NCBI GenBank assembly: GCA_028284005.1
Contig: JANQSO010000008.1
Span: forward strand, 124,001 to 188,000
DNA from: Flavobacteriaceae bacterium
GTDB taxonomy: Bacteria; Bacteroidota; Bacteroidia; Flavobacteriales; Flavobacteriaceae
Length of the DNA stretch: 64,000 nucleotides
Reading direction: 5' to 3'
Part shown: piece by piece, positions 42,181 through 50,721 of the stretch
Layout: every line of letters starts with the position of its first letter
How positions within the stretch are numbered: the first letter of the stretch is position 1
The notes under the pieces: model-generated
The model's database searches: none
Told to the model about the DNA's origin: nothing
Seen by the model: the letters and a program-made list of their open reading frames with translations, nothing else
Program-made: the position numbers and the translations under genes

Positions 42181-44172
42181 TTACTTTTTTGATCCGGAAA
42201 AATTCTTTAGTCCTTCTTTTAACCATGCCAAATACTCATCAGCATCCGGAGTATAGGCCGTTGGTTTGTTAAGCAGATTAAAATCTGCATCCATCAACAC
42301 ATAGTACGGCTGTGAATTATTCTGAAAGTTCACTGTTTGGAAGGTTGCCCACTTATCTCCTATTGTCTTTATTTTTTTAACTCCTCCTGTAGGTTTTAGG
42401 AAACTGAATTTATCTTCTTCCTGAAGTTCTTTTCGGTCATCAACATATAGAGAGATCAATACGTACTCTTCGTTTATAGTTTTAAATATATCTTCCTGGC
42501 TCCAGACCTGTTCTTCCATTTTGCGGCAGTTTACACATGCCCAACCCGTAAAATCGATCATAATTGGTTTTCCCGAAGCCTTTGCAGCAGCAACTCCTTC
42601 GTCAAAATCTTTATAGGCTTCTAATCCCAGAGGTGCATCTGTATCCTTATCATACAAACTATAGAACAAAGGGGGCGGGAAACCACTTAACATTTTCAAG
42701 TTTGCATAGCTTGAATTAGTAAGGCCGGGGATTAAATACAGCATAAAAGCAAAACTTGCGATACCCACAATTAAATTCCCTATTGGAATTTTCTTCTTCT
42801 TTGGCCCGTCATGAGGGAACCGGATGAACCCGAATAGATACAATGCCATTCCTAAAGCACAAAGGATCCATATTCCAATAAATATTTCACGTTTCAATAA
42901 TCCCCAATGCTCTACAAGGTCTGCATTGGAAAGAAATTTAAATGCAAGTCCCAATTCAATGAATCCTAAAACCACTTTGACCGTGTTTAGCCATCCACCA
43001 CTTTTAGGCAAGTTATTCAACCAGTTAGGGAACATTGCAAATAAGGCAAAAGGCAATGCTAAGGCTAATCCAAATCCTCCCATACCAAAACTAAGCTGCA
43101 TAGCTCCTCCATCACTGGAAAGCGATCCTCCAAGTAAAGAACCCAAGATAGGGCCCGTACATGAAAAAGAAACAATAGCTAGTGTCAGCGCCATAAAGAA
43201 GATTCCAATAAAGCCGCCTATACTGGTCGCTTTACTATCCATTTTCGAGCTCCATGAGCTTGGCAATGTGATCTCGTAATAACCAAAAAACGAAAAGGCA
43301 AAAACAATGAATATGACAAAGAATATGATATTCAGGGTCACGTTGGTAGATATATTATTAAGAATTTCCGGGTCTACAGAGTCCAGCAAGTGGAAAGGTA
43401 TACTCAATAGTACATAGATCAAAAATATAAATAGCCCATATAAAATTGCATTTGCCAGGCCATTTTGACGGTTTTTTGCACTTTTGGTGAAAAAGGATAC
43501 CGTTAAAGGGATCATAGGAAATACACATGGTGTTAATAATGCTATCAATCCTCCAACAAAACCTAAAAGGAAGATCGTCAGGAAACCTTTTTCCGATTTC
43601 TCATCATCCGGTTCAAAATTTTCTTTCCCTTTAATATCTACGGTCAATGCCGCTGTTTTTTCAAGATCGGCCTCGGTAAGTTCTTCGGTGGTTGCAGTAG
43701 CGCTGCCATCGGTAAGTCCTAACTCGAAGGTCTTAGTATCCGGCGGAAGGCATTTTTCATCATCACAGACCGAATAATATATCTCTACACTTATTTTCAG
43801 GTTTTCCTCATTGATCACCTTTATGGGTTGAATAAAAACCGCTTTGTCTCCAAAATAGACAATATCCGCTTCAAAAACGGGATCCCAAAAGGGTTTTACA
43901 TCCGGTTCCTGTGTTTTACCTACAAGCTCGAAAGTTTCCGGAGAGTTATTATAGGCAAATTCGGTCGGGATAGGTGCAAGTTCGACATCTGCTTCCTCCT
44001 GACTGTATATATGCCATCCGGGATCCATCTCTGCCGTAATAATAATATTATACAGGTCATCAGCCTCATTCTCTATCTTTACATCCCATGATACGGGATC
44101 CAAAAATTCTTGTGCAATTACAGGGGAGCAAAACCAACCCAATAAAACAAAAAGTACTACAATTTTTTTCAT
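42181..44172 (-). CDS. dsbD: DsbD-family thiol:disulfide interchange protein
   Basis: A 663-residue membrane protein that moves reducing equivalents from cytoplasm to periplasm. After a signal peptide, an N-terminal nDsbD-type beta domain contains the Cys pair in SVCDDEKCLPPDTK. A membrane region of about eight helices follows (with the conserved CVFPMIPL and SCTGPILG Cys), then a C-terminal thioredoxin-like domain with C-V-N-C in WACVNCRKMEE. All three cysteine pairs are present, so it should be active. It is 7 bp downstream of tilS. Confidence 0.94.
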   Translation of the reverse strand: MKKIVVLFVLLGWFCSPVIAQEFLDPVSWDVKIENEADDLYNIIITAEMDPGWHIYSQEEADVELAPIPTEFAYNNSPETFELVGKTQEPDVKPFWDPVFEADIVYFGDKAVFIQPIKVINEENLKISVEIYYSVCDDEKCLPPDTKTFELGLTDGSATATTEELTEADLEKTAALTVDIKGKENFEPDDEKSEKGFLTIFLLGFVGGLIALLTPCVFPMIPLTVSFFTKSAKNRQNGLANAILYGLFIFLIYVLLSIPFHLLDSVDPEILNNISTNVTLNIIFFVIFIVFAFSFFGYYEITLPSSWSSKMDSKATSIGGFIGIFFMALTLAIVSFSCTGPILGSLLGGSLSSDGGAMQLSFGMGGFGLALALPFALFAMFPNWLNNLPKSGGWLNTVKVVLGFIELGLAFKFLSNADLVEHWGLLKREIFIGIWILCALGMALYLFGFIRFPHDGPKKKKIPIGNLIVGIASFAFMLYLIPGLTNSSYANLKMLSGFPPPLFYSLYDKDTDAPLGLEAYKDFDEGVAAAKASGKPIMIDFTGWACVNCRKMEEQVWSQEDIFKTINEEYVLISLYVDDRKELQEEDKFSFLKPTGGVKKIKTIGDKWATFQTVNFQNNSQPYYVLMDADFNLLNKPTAYTPDADEYLAWLKEGLKNFSGSKK

Positions 44173-44179
44173 AACTAAT

Positions 44180-45490
44180 TTAGGAGATTCTTGTAATTTT
44201 TAATATTCGCTTTGTTTCCGGTGTTATTTTGAATCTTTCGTCTAAACGCATTCCAACTATCCAGATGATCTGATCATTGCTACATAACACCCAAATCTTT
44301 TCTTTAGCGATCAAAGATAGCTTTTCATCTTTAAAAAACTTACTCAATTTCTTATTTCCTTTCATCCCAAAGGGTTGAAAAACATCACCCTCGCGCCATT
44401 TTCGCAGTTGCAAGGGGTACTTAATTTTATCATTATCGACGTACACCTCACTACTGGTAATATTTCCTATCTTTTTAGTAGGTTTAAATTCAAGCTTTAT
44501 AGGATTGTTAATATTTTTTTCATTTTCTGAAATAAAAATTTCTTCAATGGGCTCTTCTGAAGAAATTTTAGTCAAAATAAGTACATCTCTGTCCTTTAAA
44601 AGCCGATGTGTTTTTGAAAAAACCTGCTTCCCGCTTTGTGCTTTTAGCAGATCTAAAATGTCATTCCAGGCTGTAAACCCGAACGGAAATAAAAGTTCGT
44701 ATAACAATGTATCTGTATTAGGCAATTCTTGTAATTTTTTGATATGTATAGCATAAGCTTCGGGAGCTTCCGTAATGACCAGGTTATAAATTAATGCCAT
44801 ATAGTCATCTATCAAGCTTTGACTTGCTTGTAGATGCTGTTGTGTTTTCTGAAAGTTTTGAAGCGTTCCTTCTGCAATCTCCTTATATTTTGGTATAACT
44901 TCCAGTCTTAACCTGTTACGTAAATAATCTGTTTTGGTATTGCTACTGTCCTCGCGCCAATGCAGATCATTTTCCTTTGCATAGCTTAAAATTTCATTAC
45001 GGGAAAAGATCAATAAAGGGCGAACAGTGACAGTATTTATCATTGGGATTCCTGTAAGCCCTCTCAAACCGGTCCCTCGTGACAGGTTGATGAAAAAGGT
45101 TTCCAGGTCGTCATCGGCGTGATGGCCTGTAAGCAGGTAGTCGAACTTAAACTCTTTTAATATTTCCTCAAACCATTGATACCGGAGCTCCCGGGCTGCC
45201 ATTTGAGTAGAAAGCTTGTGGATAGAAGCATACTTTTTGGTATCGAATGTTTCTGTAAATACAGCTATCGATAGCTTATCGGCCAGATCCTTCACAAAGG
45301 CTTCGTCTTCATCACTTTCAGCCCCTCTCAGTGAAAAATTACAATGGGCCAGTGAAATATCAAATTTCAATCTTTTGAGTAAATAAGACAGCACAACGCT
45401 ATCTATGCCTCCACTACAAGCTACCAGAAGTTTCTTTCCTTTAAGAAAAGAAAGGTTTTGGGTTATATGTTGTGTTAGTTTTGTGAGCAA
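44180..45490 (-). CDS. tilS: tRNA(Ile)-lysidine synthetase
   Basis: A 436-residue TilS, which modifies C34 of tRNA-Ile (CAU) to lysidine so that it reads AUA. The PP-loop ATP-binding motif LVACSGGIDS and the following HCNFSLRGAESDEDE, HHADDDLETFFINLSRGTGLRGL and the TilS C-terminal domain (FQPFGMKGNKKLSKFFKDEK, in part: GNKKLSKFFKDEK) are intact. It is the first gene of the tilS-dsbD-hydrolase group. An essential gene in most bacteria. Confidence 0.96.
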   Translation of the reverse strand: MLTKLTQHITQNLSFLKGKKLLVACSGGIDSVVLSYLLKRLKFDISLAHCNFSLRGAESDEDEAFVKDLADKLSIAVFTETFDTKKYASIHKLSTQMAARELRYQWFEEILKEFKFDYLLTGHHADDDLETFFINLSRGTGLRGLTGIPMINTVTVRPLLIFSRNEILSYAKENDLHWREDSSNTKTDYLRNRLRLEVIPKYKEIAEGTLQNFQKTQQHLQASQSLIDDYMALIYNLVITEAPEAYAIHIKKLQELPNTDTLLYELLFPFGFTAWNDILDLLKAQSGKQVFSKTHRLLKDRDVLILTKISSEEPIEEIFISENEKNINNPIKLEFKPTKKIGNITSSEVYVDNDKIKYPLQLRKWREGDVFQPFGMKGNKKLSKFFKDEKLSLIAKEKIWVLCSNDQIIWIVGMRLDERFKITPETKRILKITRIS

Positions 45491-45660
45491 TTTTTTTATT
45501 AAAGTTAAAAAGGCAAAAGGGATAAGTTTAATTAGCTCTTATTTTTATTTCACTAATTTTTTGCCAAACAATTAAACTCTATAACTTTTCATAATGACAA
45601 ACTTAGTGAACTTTTTTACTTATGCCTTATACCTAATCTCAAACTTACTACTTCCAATTT

Positions 45661-46962
45661 TCAACGTTCTAAAACCTCCCGCATTGCCTTTGCTTTTAGT
45701 AAGCACTCTTCGTACTCGTTTTCGAGAACAGATTTAGCCGTTATGGCACCGCCTACGGAAAAACTTACGTATTTGTTCTCTGCATTGTATAAGATACTTC
45801 TAATGATCACATTGAAGTCAAAATCACCATTTGGTGCAAAATAGCCTACAGTACCACTATACAAACCTCGTTTTGCATCCTCCAGTTTTTCAATGATCTT
45901 CATGGCAGATATCTTAGGTGCACCTGTCATACTCCCCATAGGAAATGTCTTTTTTATGATCTCGACATTTCCGGTATCTGTTGACACATCACAGGAAACA
46001 GTTGAAATTAATTGATGTACCTGTTTAAAGGTGTATACGCTGCAAAGCTCATCCACTGTAACACTTCCTTTCTTTGCTACTCGGGAAAGGTCATTTCGAA
46101 CCAGATCTGTGATCATGATATTTTCACTACGCTCCTTAGGGTCCGCTAGTAGCTTTTGTACCATTTCTTTATCATCTGCAGTATCTTGGAGTCGTTTTGC
46201 AGTTCCTTTGATAGGCTGAGAAATCAGCGTATTTCCCTTCCTTTTTAAATACCGCTCCGGAGAAGCCGAAAGCAAATAATGGTCCTTAAGTTTTAGGAAT
46301 GTAGCAAACGGAGGCTTTGAGATGTCATTTAGGTGAAAGTAACTTTTTACGGGGTCAATGAGGGCATTTTCCGAAAAGAACTCCTGGCAAAAATTTGCTT
46401 CATAGATATCTCCTCTTTCAATATGCCAAAGCATTTGGTTCACTTTTTCGAAATAGGAATCTTTAGAAGTACGAAGCTTTATTTTTATTGCATCAAATTC
46501 AGTATTTGCAGAAGCAGCTTCAGTAATATTCATCTTCAAAATAGAAGTCCAATCACTTTCCAGTTCATCATCCACCATATTCAAATAGTGGAGTTCTACT
46601 TCATTTTCAGAAAAAAGAAACACTTTTTTAGGCTGAAAAAAATAGAGGTCCGGAAAACCTAATCCATCAAAATTCTGTGAATTAAGGTCTTCAATATCGT
46701 TTTTAAGGTCGTAGGTAAGGTAGCCAAACAACCAATCTTTGGTAATGGATTGGTATTCTTCAAATGCGCGAAAAGCATTATGAGTATCTGTTTTTATAGA
46801 GGTTAGGGCGTCAACGGCAAGGATGGCCTTGTAACTGGAGTATTCTTGCTGATAATTATTGGAGTCCAGCCATACTACTTCATTAAACTGTTGTGCCCAA
46901 AGTAATAACCGGGTTTCAAATTCCTGCGTTAGGTCAAAAGAGAATTTTTTAACTACCCGCAT
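45661..46962 (-). CDS. pabB: Anthranilate/aminodeoxychorismate synthase component I
   Basis: A 433-residue chorismate-binding enzyme. The C-terminal domain shows SPERYLKRKGNTLISQPIKGTAKR, ENIMITDLVRNDLSRVA, SMTGAPKISAMKIIEKLE and GLYSGTVGYF, the classical PabB/TrpE signature. The absence of an adjacent trpG-type amidotransferase or trp genes, and the short N-terminus, favour PabB (4-amino-4-deoxychorismate for folate) over TrpE. A TAnnTTTG element (minus-strand TATCTTTG at 47001-47008) precedes the gene. TrpE remains a possible alternative name. Confidence 0.85.
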   Translation of the reverse strand: MRVVKKFSFDLTQEFETRLLLWAQQFNEVVWLDSNNYQQEYSSYKAILAVDALTSIKTDTHNAFRAFEEYQSITKDWLFGYLTYDLKNDIEDLNSQNFDGLGFPDLYFFQPKKVFLFSENEVELHYLNMVDDELESDWTSILKMNITEAASANTEFDAIKIKLRTSKDSYFEKVNQMLWHIERGDIYEANFCQEFFSENALIDPVKSYFHLNDISKPPFATFLKLKDHYLLSASPERYLKRKGNTLISQPIKGTAKRLQDTADDKEMVQKLLADPKERSENIMITDLVRNDLSRVAKKGSVTVDELCSVYTFKQVHQLISTVSCDVSTDTGNVEIIKKTFPMGSMTGAPKISAMKIIEKLEDAKRGLYSGTVGYFAPNGDFDFNVIIRSILYNAENKYVSFSVGGAITAKSVLENEYEECLLKAKAMREVLER

Positions 46963-47060
46963 TATCGCCCCTTTTGATACGGAAAATTGGTTTCATTTTT
47001 CAAAGATATTGAAAACAAAAAAACCTTAACTACTTTTAAAATAATTTGATCTTACTGTTA

Positions 47061-48461
47061 TTAAATATGCAACGCCCTGTCTGCAGTTGCTGCCAGTGCG
47101 GCTTCTTTGACAGCTTCGGCATAAGTAGGATGTGCATGGCTTATCCTGGCAATATCTTCGGCACTGGCACGAAATTCCATCGCAACTACCGCTTCCGAGA
47201 TCAGATCGGCAACACGGGCACCCACCATATGTACACCCAGAACCTCATCAGTTGTAGCATCGGACAAGATCTTTACAAAGCCGTCCGTATCACCACTAGC
47301 CCGTGAACGTCCTAAGGCTCGCATTGGAAATTGACCTGTTTTATAGGTAACCCCTTCTTCTTTTAATTGCTCTTCTGTTTTGCCAACAGATGCCACTTCC
47401 GGCCATGTATAAACAACTCCCGGAATTAAATTATAGTCTATATGTGGCTTTTGTCCGGCAATGGTTTCAGCAACAAAAACACCTTCTTCTTCAGCTTTAT
47501 GTGCTAGCATCGCTCCACGAACCACATCTCCAATAGCATAAATATTAGGAACATTGGTCTGTAGGTGTTCGTTTACATCGATCATTCCTCTTTCGGTGAT
47601 CTTTACTCCGGCATTTTCGGCTTTCAATCCATCGGTAAATGGCCTGCGTCCTACCGAAACCAGGCAATAATCTCCAGTGAAGGTTACTTCTTCGTCTTTT
47701 TTATTGGTAGCCGTAACAGTAACTTCATTTTTCTTTCGCTCTACGGCAGAAACTTTATGTGAAACATAGAATTTCACTCCCTGCTTTTTCATCACTTTGG
47801 TAAGTTCTCTACTTTGCGAACTATCCATTGTAGGGATGATGCGGTCCATATATTCAACTACTGAAACCTCAGCTCCCAAACGACGATATACCTGTCCAAG
47901 TTCCAGTCCAATCACTCCGCCACCAATCACGATCATATGTTTTGGCACTTCAGCTAGGGTCAACGCCTCGGTAGAGGTGATAATTCGTTCTTTATCAATT
48001 TTAATAAAAGGTAGCGTAGAAGGCTTACTACCGGTAGCAATTATAGTATTCTTAGCTTCTATAGTCTGGGTCTTTTCTCCTGTGATCTCAATATGTGTAG
48101 CATCCTTAAAAGCACCTACACCTGTAAAAACATCTACTTTATTCTTATTCATTAAGAATTCAATACCCTTGGTATTTTGATCTACCACATCTGCTTTACG
48201 CTCGATCATTTTCTTGAAATTGAGCTTTATCTCACCGGGAATCTCAATACCATGAGCTTCAAAATGTTTGATAGCCTCCTCATAATGGTGTGAAGAATCC
48301 AACAAAGCTTTACTCGGGATACATCCTACATTAAGGCAGGTGCCTCCCAAAGTATTATATTTTTCGATGATAGCGGTTTTCATTCCCAATTGGGCGCAAC
48401 GGATCGCCGCTACATAGCCTCCGGGGCCAGAACCAATAATTGCAACATCATAGGTGCTCAT
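47061..48461 (-). CDS. lpdA: Dihydrolipoyl dehydrogenase
   Basis: A 466-residue E3 flavoprotein that reoxidises the dihydrolipoamide of 2-oxo-acid dehydrogenase complexes using NAD. FAD-binding GSGPGGYVAAIRCAQLG, redox-active GGTCLNVGCIPSKALL (C-x4-C), NAD-binding GGGVIGLELGQVYRRLG and the dimer-interface HAHPTYAEA are all intact. I place the start at the ATG at 48461 (MSTYDVAIIGSGPGG); an upstream ATG at 48530 would add 23 residues with no match to the family and would read through the promoter region. Confidence 0.96.
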   Translation of the reverse strand: MSTYDVAIIGSGPGGYVAAIRCAQLGMKTAIIEKYNTLGGTCLNVGCIPSKALLDSSHHYEEAIKHFEAHGIEIPGEIKLNFKKMIERKADVVDQNTKGIEFLMNKNKVDVFTGVGAFKDATHIEITGEKTQTIEAKNTIIATGSKPSTLPFIKIDKERIITSTEALTLAEVPKHMIVIGGGVIGLELGQVYRRLGAEVSVVEYMDRIIPTMDSSQSRELTKVMKKQGVKFYVSHKVSAVERKKNEVTVTATNKKDEEVTFTGDYCLVSVGRRPFTDGLKAENAGVKITERGMIDVNEHLQTNVPNIYAIGDVVRGAMLAHKAEEEGVFVAETIAGQKPHIDYNLIPGVVYTWPEVASVGKTEEQLKEEGVTYKTGQFPMRALGRSRASGDTDGFVKILSDATTDEVLGVHMVGARVADLISEAVVAMEFRASAEDIARISHAHPTYAEAVKEAALAATADRALHI

Positions 48462-48519
48462 AAAGTATAGTTTAAATTTAACTCCAACACCTTTGCCAAA
48501 ACTTCGGTGTTTGCAGATG

Positions 48520-48549
48520 CAAAAGTACAAATGTTTTACCGTTGCGCAA
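48520..48549 (-). promoter_or_regulatory. Predicted promoter for lpdA
   Basis: On the minus strand TTG (48549-48547), a 19-bp spacer and TACTTTTG (48527-48520) match the Bacteroidota TTG/N19/TAnnTTTG consensus. Transcription would start about 48513, roughly 50 bp before the lpdA start at 48461, which supports the shorter start. Confidence 0.65.
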
Positions 48550-48573
48550 TGCTGACATTTTCATAAAATTTAG

Positions 48574-49035
48574 CTAATTTAATATAACAGCCGTCGTGTT
48601 TTTAACCTCGTTGATCGTAAACGAACTTTGCGTGCTGCCAATGTGCTGAAGTGTAGTAAGTTTGGTTACCATAAAGGATCTGAAATGTTTCATATCCTTC
48701 ACCAGAACCTTCAATAAATAGTCGTATTCCCCACTTACGTGAAAACATTCCAATACTTCTTCCAGTTGTGTCACTTCATTTTCGAACTTGGTTAGATATT
48801 CTTTGGAATGCTGCAATAATTTTATTTGGCAGAACACCGAGAACCCCAAATTTACTTTTTCTTTATCCAATAGTGTTACATAGTTCTTTATAACACCTGC
48901 CCTTTCCAGTTTTTTTATACGTTCATATACGGCTGTTACCGAAAGGTTCAATTTATTGGACAATTCCTTATTGGTTTGCTTGCAATCTTGCTGAAGGTAT
49001 TTCAGTAATGATTTATCAATAGTGTCTAGTTGCAT
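48574..49035 (-). CDS. Lrp/AsnC-family transcriptional regulator
   Basis: A 153-residue Lrp/AsnC regulator. The N-terminal HTH (DTIDKSLLKYLQQDCKQTNKELSNKLNLSVTAVYERIKKL, in part: LSNKLNLSVTAVYERIKKL) is followed by the AsnC-type ligand-binding RAM domain (VSGEYDYLLKVLVKD). It usually senses an amino acid. It is divergent from the methionine gamma-lyase gene, the common arrangement for a regulator controlling its neighbour, with methionine, cysteine or leucine as a plausible effector (inference). Confidence 0.92.
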   Translation of the reverse strand: MQLDTIDKSLLKYLQQDCKQTNKELSNKLNLSVTAVYERIKKLERAGVIKNYVTLLDKEKVNLGFSVFCQIKLLQHSKEYLTKFENEVTQLEEVLECFHVSGEYDYLLKVLVKDMKHFRSFMVTKLTTLQHIGSTQSSFTINEVKNTTAVILN

Positions 49036-49143
49036 GATCCTGAAAAATTTTCTGAAAAGTACTAAAAAAGATCAATATTCTAAAACTAATAATTTACATA
49101 AATGATGTTTTTTAGTTTTATTTTCTATATATGACAATTATCA

Positions 49144-49174
49144 TTGACAAATATTCATTAAAGACTTAGTTTTG
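49144..49174 (+). promoter_or_regulatory. Predicted promoter for the methionine gamma-lyase gene
   Basis: TTG at 49144-49146, a 20-bp spacer and TAGTTTTG at 49167-49174 fit the Flavobacterium-type TTG/N17-23/TAnnTTTG promoter. Transcription would start near 49181, leaving a 19-nt leader before the ATG at 49200. The AT-rich sequence just upstream is where the divergently encoded Lrp-type regulator would be expected to bind. Confidence 0.7.
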
Positions 49175-49199
49175 AGTATAATTTTTAACCCCCTTTAAA

Positions 49200-50420
49200 A
49201 TGGTATTTAAACCCGCAAATAAAATTCAGGATCTACAATACTTTGGAGAATTTGGAGGTGTAAACCCTTCTATTTCCGACTCATCCACTTATACTTTCCT
49301 TTCGGCTAAGACTATGTTCGATACATTCGAAGGAAATGCAGACGGTTGTTATCTCTACTCCAGGCACACAACACCTTCCAATCTATATTTAGGAGAAGCC
49401 TTAGCTGCCATGGAAGGAACCGAAACCGCAAATGTTTCCGCAAGCGGTATGGGAGCTATTACTCCAACCATACTTCAGCTTTGTAAAACCGGAGATCATA
49501 TCATCTCCAGCCGAACCATCTATGGTGGCACATATGCTTTCTTAAAGAACTTCACGCCTCGTATGGGTATTGATACTTCGTTTATAGATATTACCAAGTT
49601 AGAAGCAGTAGAAGCTGCAATCACTCCAAATACAAAGATTATCTATTGTGAATCGGTTAGTAATCCCTTATTGGAAATAGCCGACATTGCCGGATTGGCA
49701 AAGATTGCAAAAAAACACGGCTTACAATTATTGGTAGATAATACTTTTTCGCCGCTAACCATCTCCCCTGCCAAACTGGGTGCAGATATTGTATTACACA
49801 GCTTGACGAAATTCATTAATGGGAGCAGTGATACCATGGGAGGCGTAGTATGCGGAAGCCAGGAACTGATCGATACACTTCGAAATGTAAATGATGGCGC
49901 CTCTATGCTTCTGGGGGCTTCTATGGATAGTTTAAGAGCAGCTTCAATTTTGAAAAATATGAGAACTCTTCACATAAGAATGAAGCAACACAGTCACAAT
50001 GCTCTATTTTTAGCTGAAAAGTTTGAAGCGGACGGATTAAAAACAGTATATCCCGGATTGGCTTCTCACAAAGGACATGAGTTATTTAAATCCATGATGA
50101 ATGAAGAATATGGCTTTGGAGGAATGTTGACCATTGATGTGGGAAGCCTCGATAAAGCAAATGAACTAATGGAATTGATGCAGGAACGCAACTTAGGATA
50201 TCTGGCTGTTAGCCTTGGATTCTATAAAACCTTATTTAGTGCTCCCGGCACTTCAACATCCAGTGAAATTCCTGAAGAGGAGCAAGAACAGATGGGACTT
50301 TCGGAAGGTTTGATCCGTTTCTCAATTGGACTGGACGATGATATTGAACGCACTTATCAAATGATGCGTCAATGTATGTTGGACATTGGTATATTGCAAC
50401 CAAAATATTCATTAAACTAG
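49200..50420 (+). CDS. megL: PLP-dependent trans-sulfuration enzyme, methionine gamma-lyase type
   Basis: A 406-residue Cys/Met metabolism PLP enzyme. The PLP Lys is K204 in LHSLTKFINGSSD; other conserved blocks are TVSASGMGAI-type (ETANVSASGMGAI), YCESVSNPLLEIADI, VDNTFSPLT and LFSAPGTSTSSE. The last block, with Ser-rich S-x-P-G-T-S, and overall length fit methionine gamma-lyase better than cystathionine gamma-synthase. It degrades methionine to 2-oxobutyrate, methanethiol and ammonia. It is divergent from an Lrp-type regulator, and has its own promoter and terminator. Confidence 0.88.
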   Translation: MVFKPANKIQDLQYFGEFGGVNPSISDSSTYTFLSAKTMFDTFEGNADGCYLYSRHTTPSNLYLGEALAAMEGTETANVSASGMGAITPTILQLCKTGDHIISSRTIYGGTYAFLKNFTPRMGIDTSFIDITKLEAVEAAITPNTKIIYCESVSNPLLEIADIAGLAKIAKKHGLQLLVDNTFSPLTISPAKLGADIVLHSLTKFINGSSDTMGGVVCGSQELIDTLRNVNDGASMLLGASMDSLRAASILKNMRTLHIRMKQHSHNALFLAEKFEADGLKTVYPGLASHKGHELFKSMMNEEYGFGGMLTIDVGSLDKANELMELMQERNLGYLAVSLGFYKTLFSAPGTSTSSEIPEEEQEQMGLSEGLIRFSIGLDDDIERTYQMMRQCMLDIGILQPKYSLN

Positions 50421-50430
50421 ATACACAAAA

Positions 50431-50467
50431 AGAAAACCGTCCATTTTCATATAGACGGTTTTCTTTT
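50431..50467 (+). terminator. Terminator after megL
   Basis: An 11-bp stem, AGAAAACCGTC (50431-50441) with GACGGTTTTCT (50454-50464), loop of 12 nt, followed by TTT. It starts 10 bp after the megL stop. Confidence 0.85.
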
Positions 50468-50480
50468 CATTTGTAATTGG

Positions 50481-50597
50481 TCAATTCTTACTTCTATTTT
50501 TTCTAAGAATTTCTTTTATAATTTCAATCTCCTCCTGTTGTTTTTCTAATTGTGCTTTTAGTTCTTTATTTTCTTTAGAAAGTATACTATACAGTTT
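50481..50597 (-). pseudogene. Coiled-coil gene remnant (start-less)
   Basis: On the minus strand a 38-codon open stretch with no start encodes KLYSILSKENKELKAQLEKQ then a run of Gln/Glu/Ile (EEIEIIKEILRK), a typical coiled-coil C-terminus, and ends with a stop at 50481. It is bounded upstream by a TGA. Adjacent frames contain a Lys-rich stretch (KHEQHIFKNENCIVYFLKK), compatible with frameshift decay of a small protein such as a regulator. The remaining part of the 301-bp gap before nhaC holds nothing else I can support. Confidence 0.35.
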
Positions 50598-50721
50598 TCA
50601 TTTTTGAATATATGTTGTTCATGTTTCTCTACAACAGAAAAACATGTTTTTTCCTGTTTTTAACAATACTTGCAAAGCTCTTTACAAAATCGTAACATTA
50701 CATACCGAAAAAAATAAACGA

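Noticed and set aside
47061..48530. Longer lpdA with 23 extra N-terminal residues
   Set aside because: The extra residues do not match the family, and the predicted promoter lies inside them; the ATG at 48461 gives the normal start.
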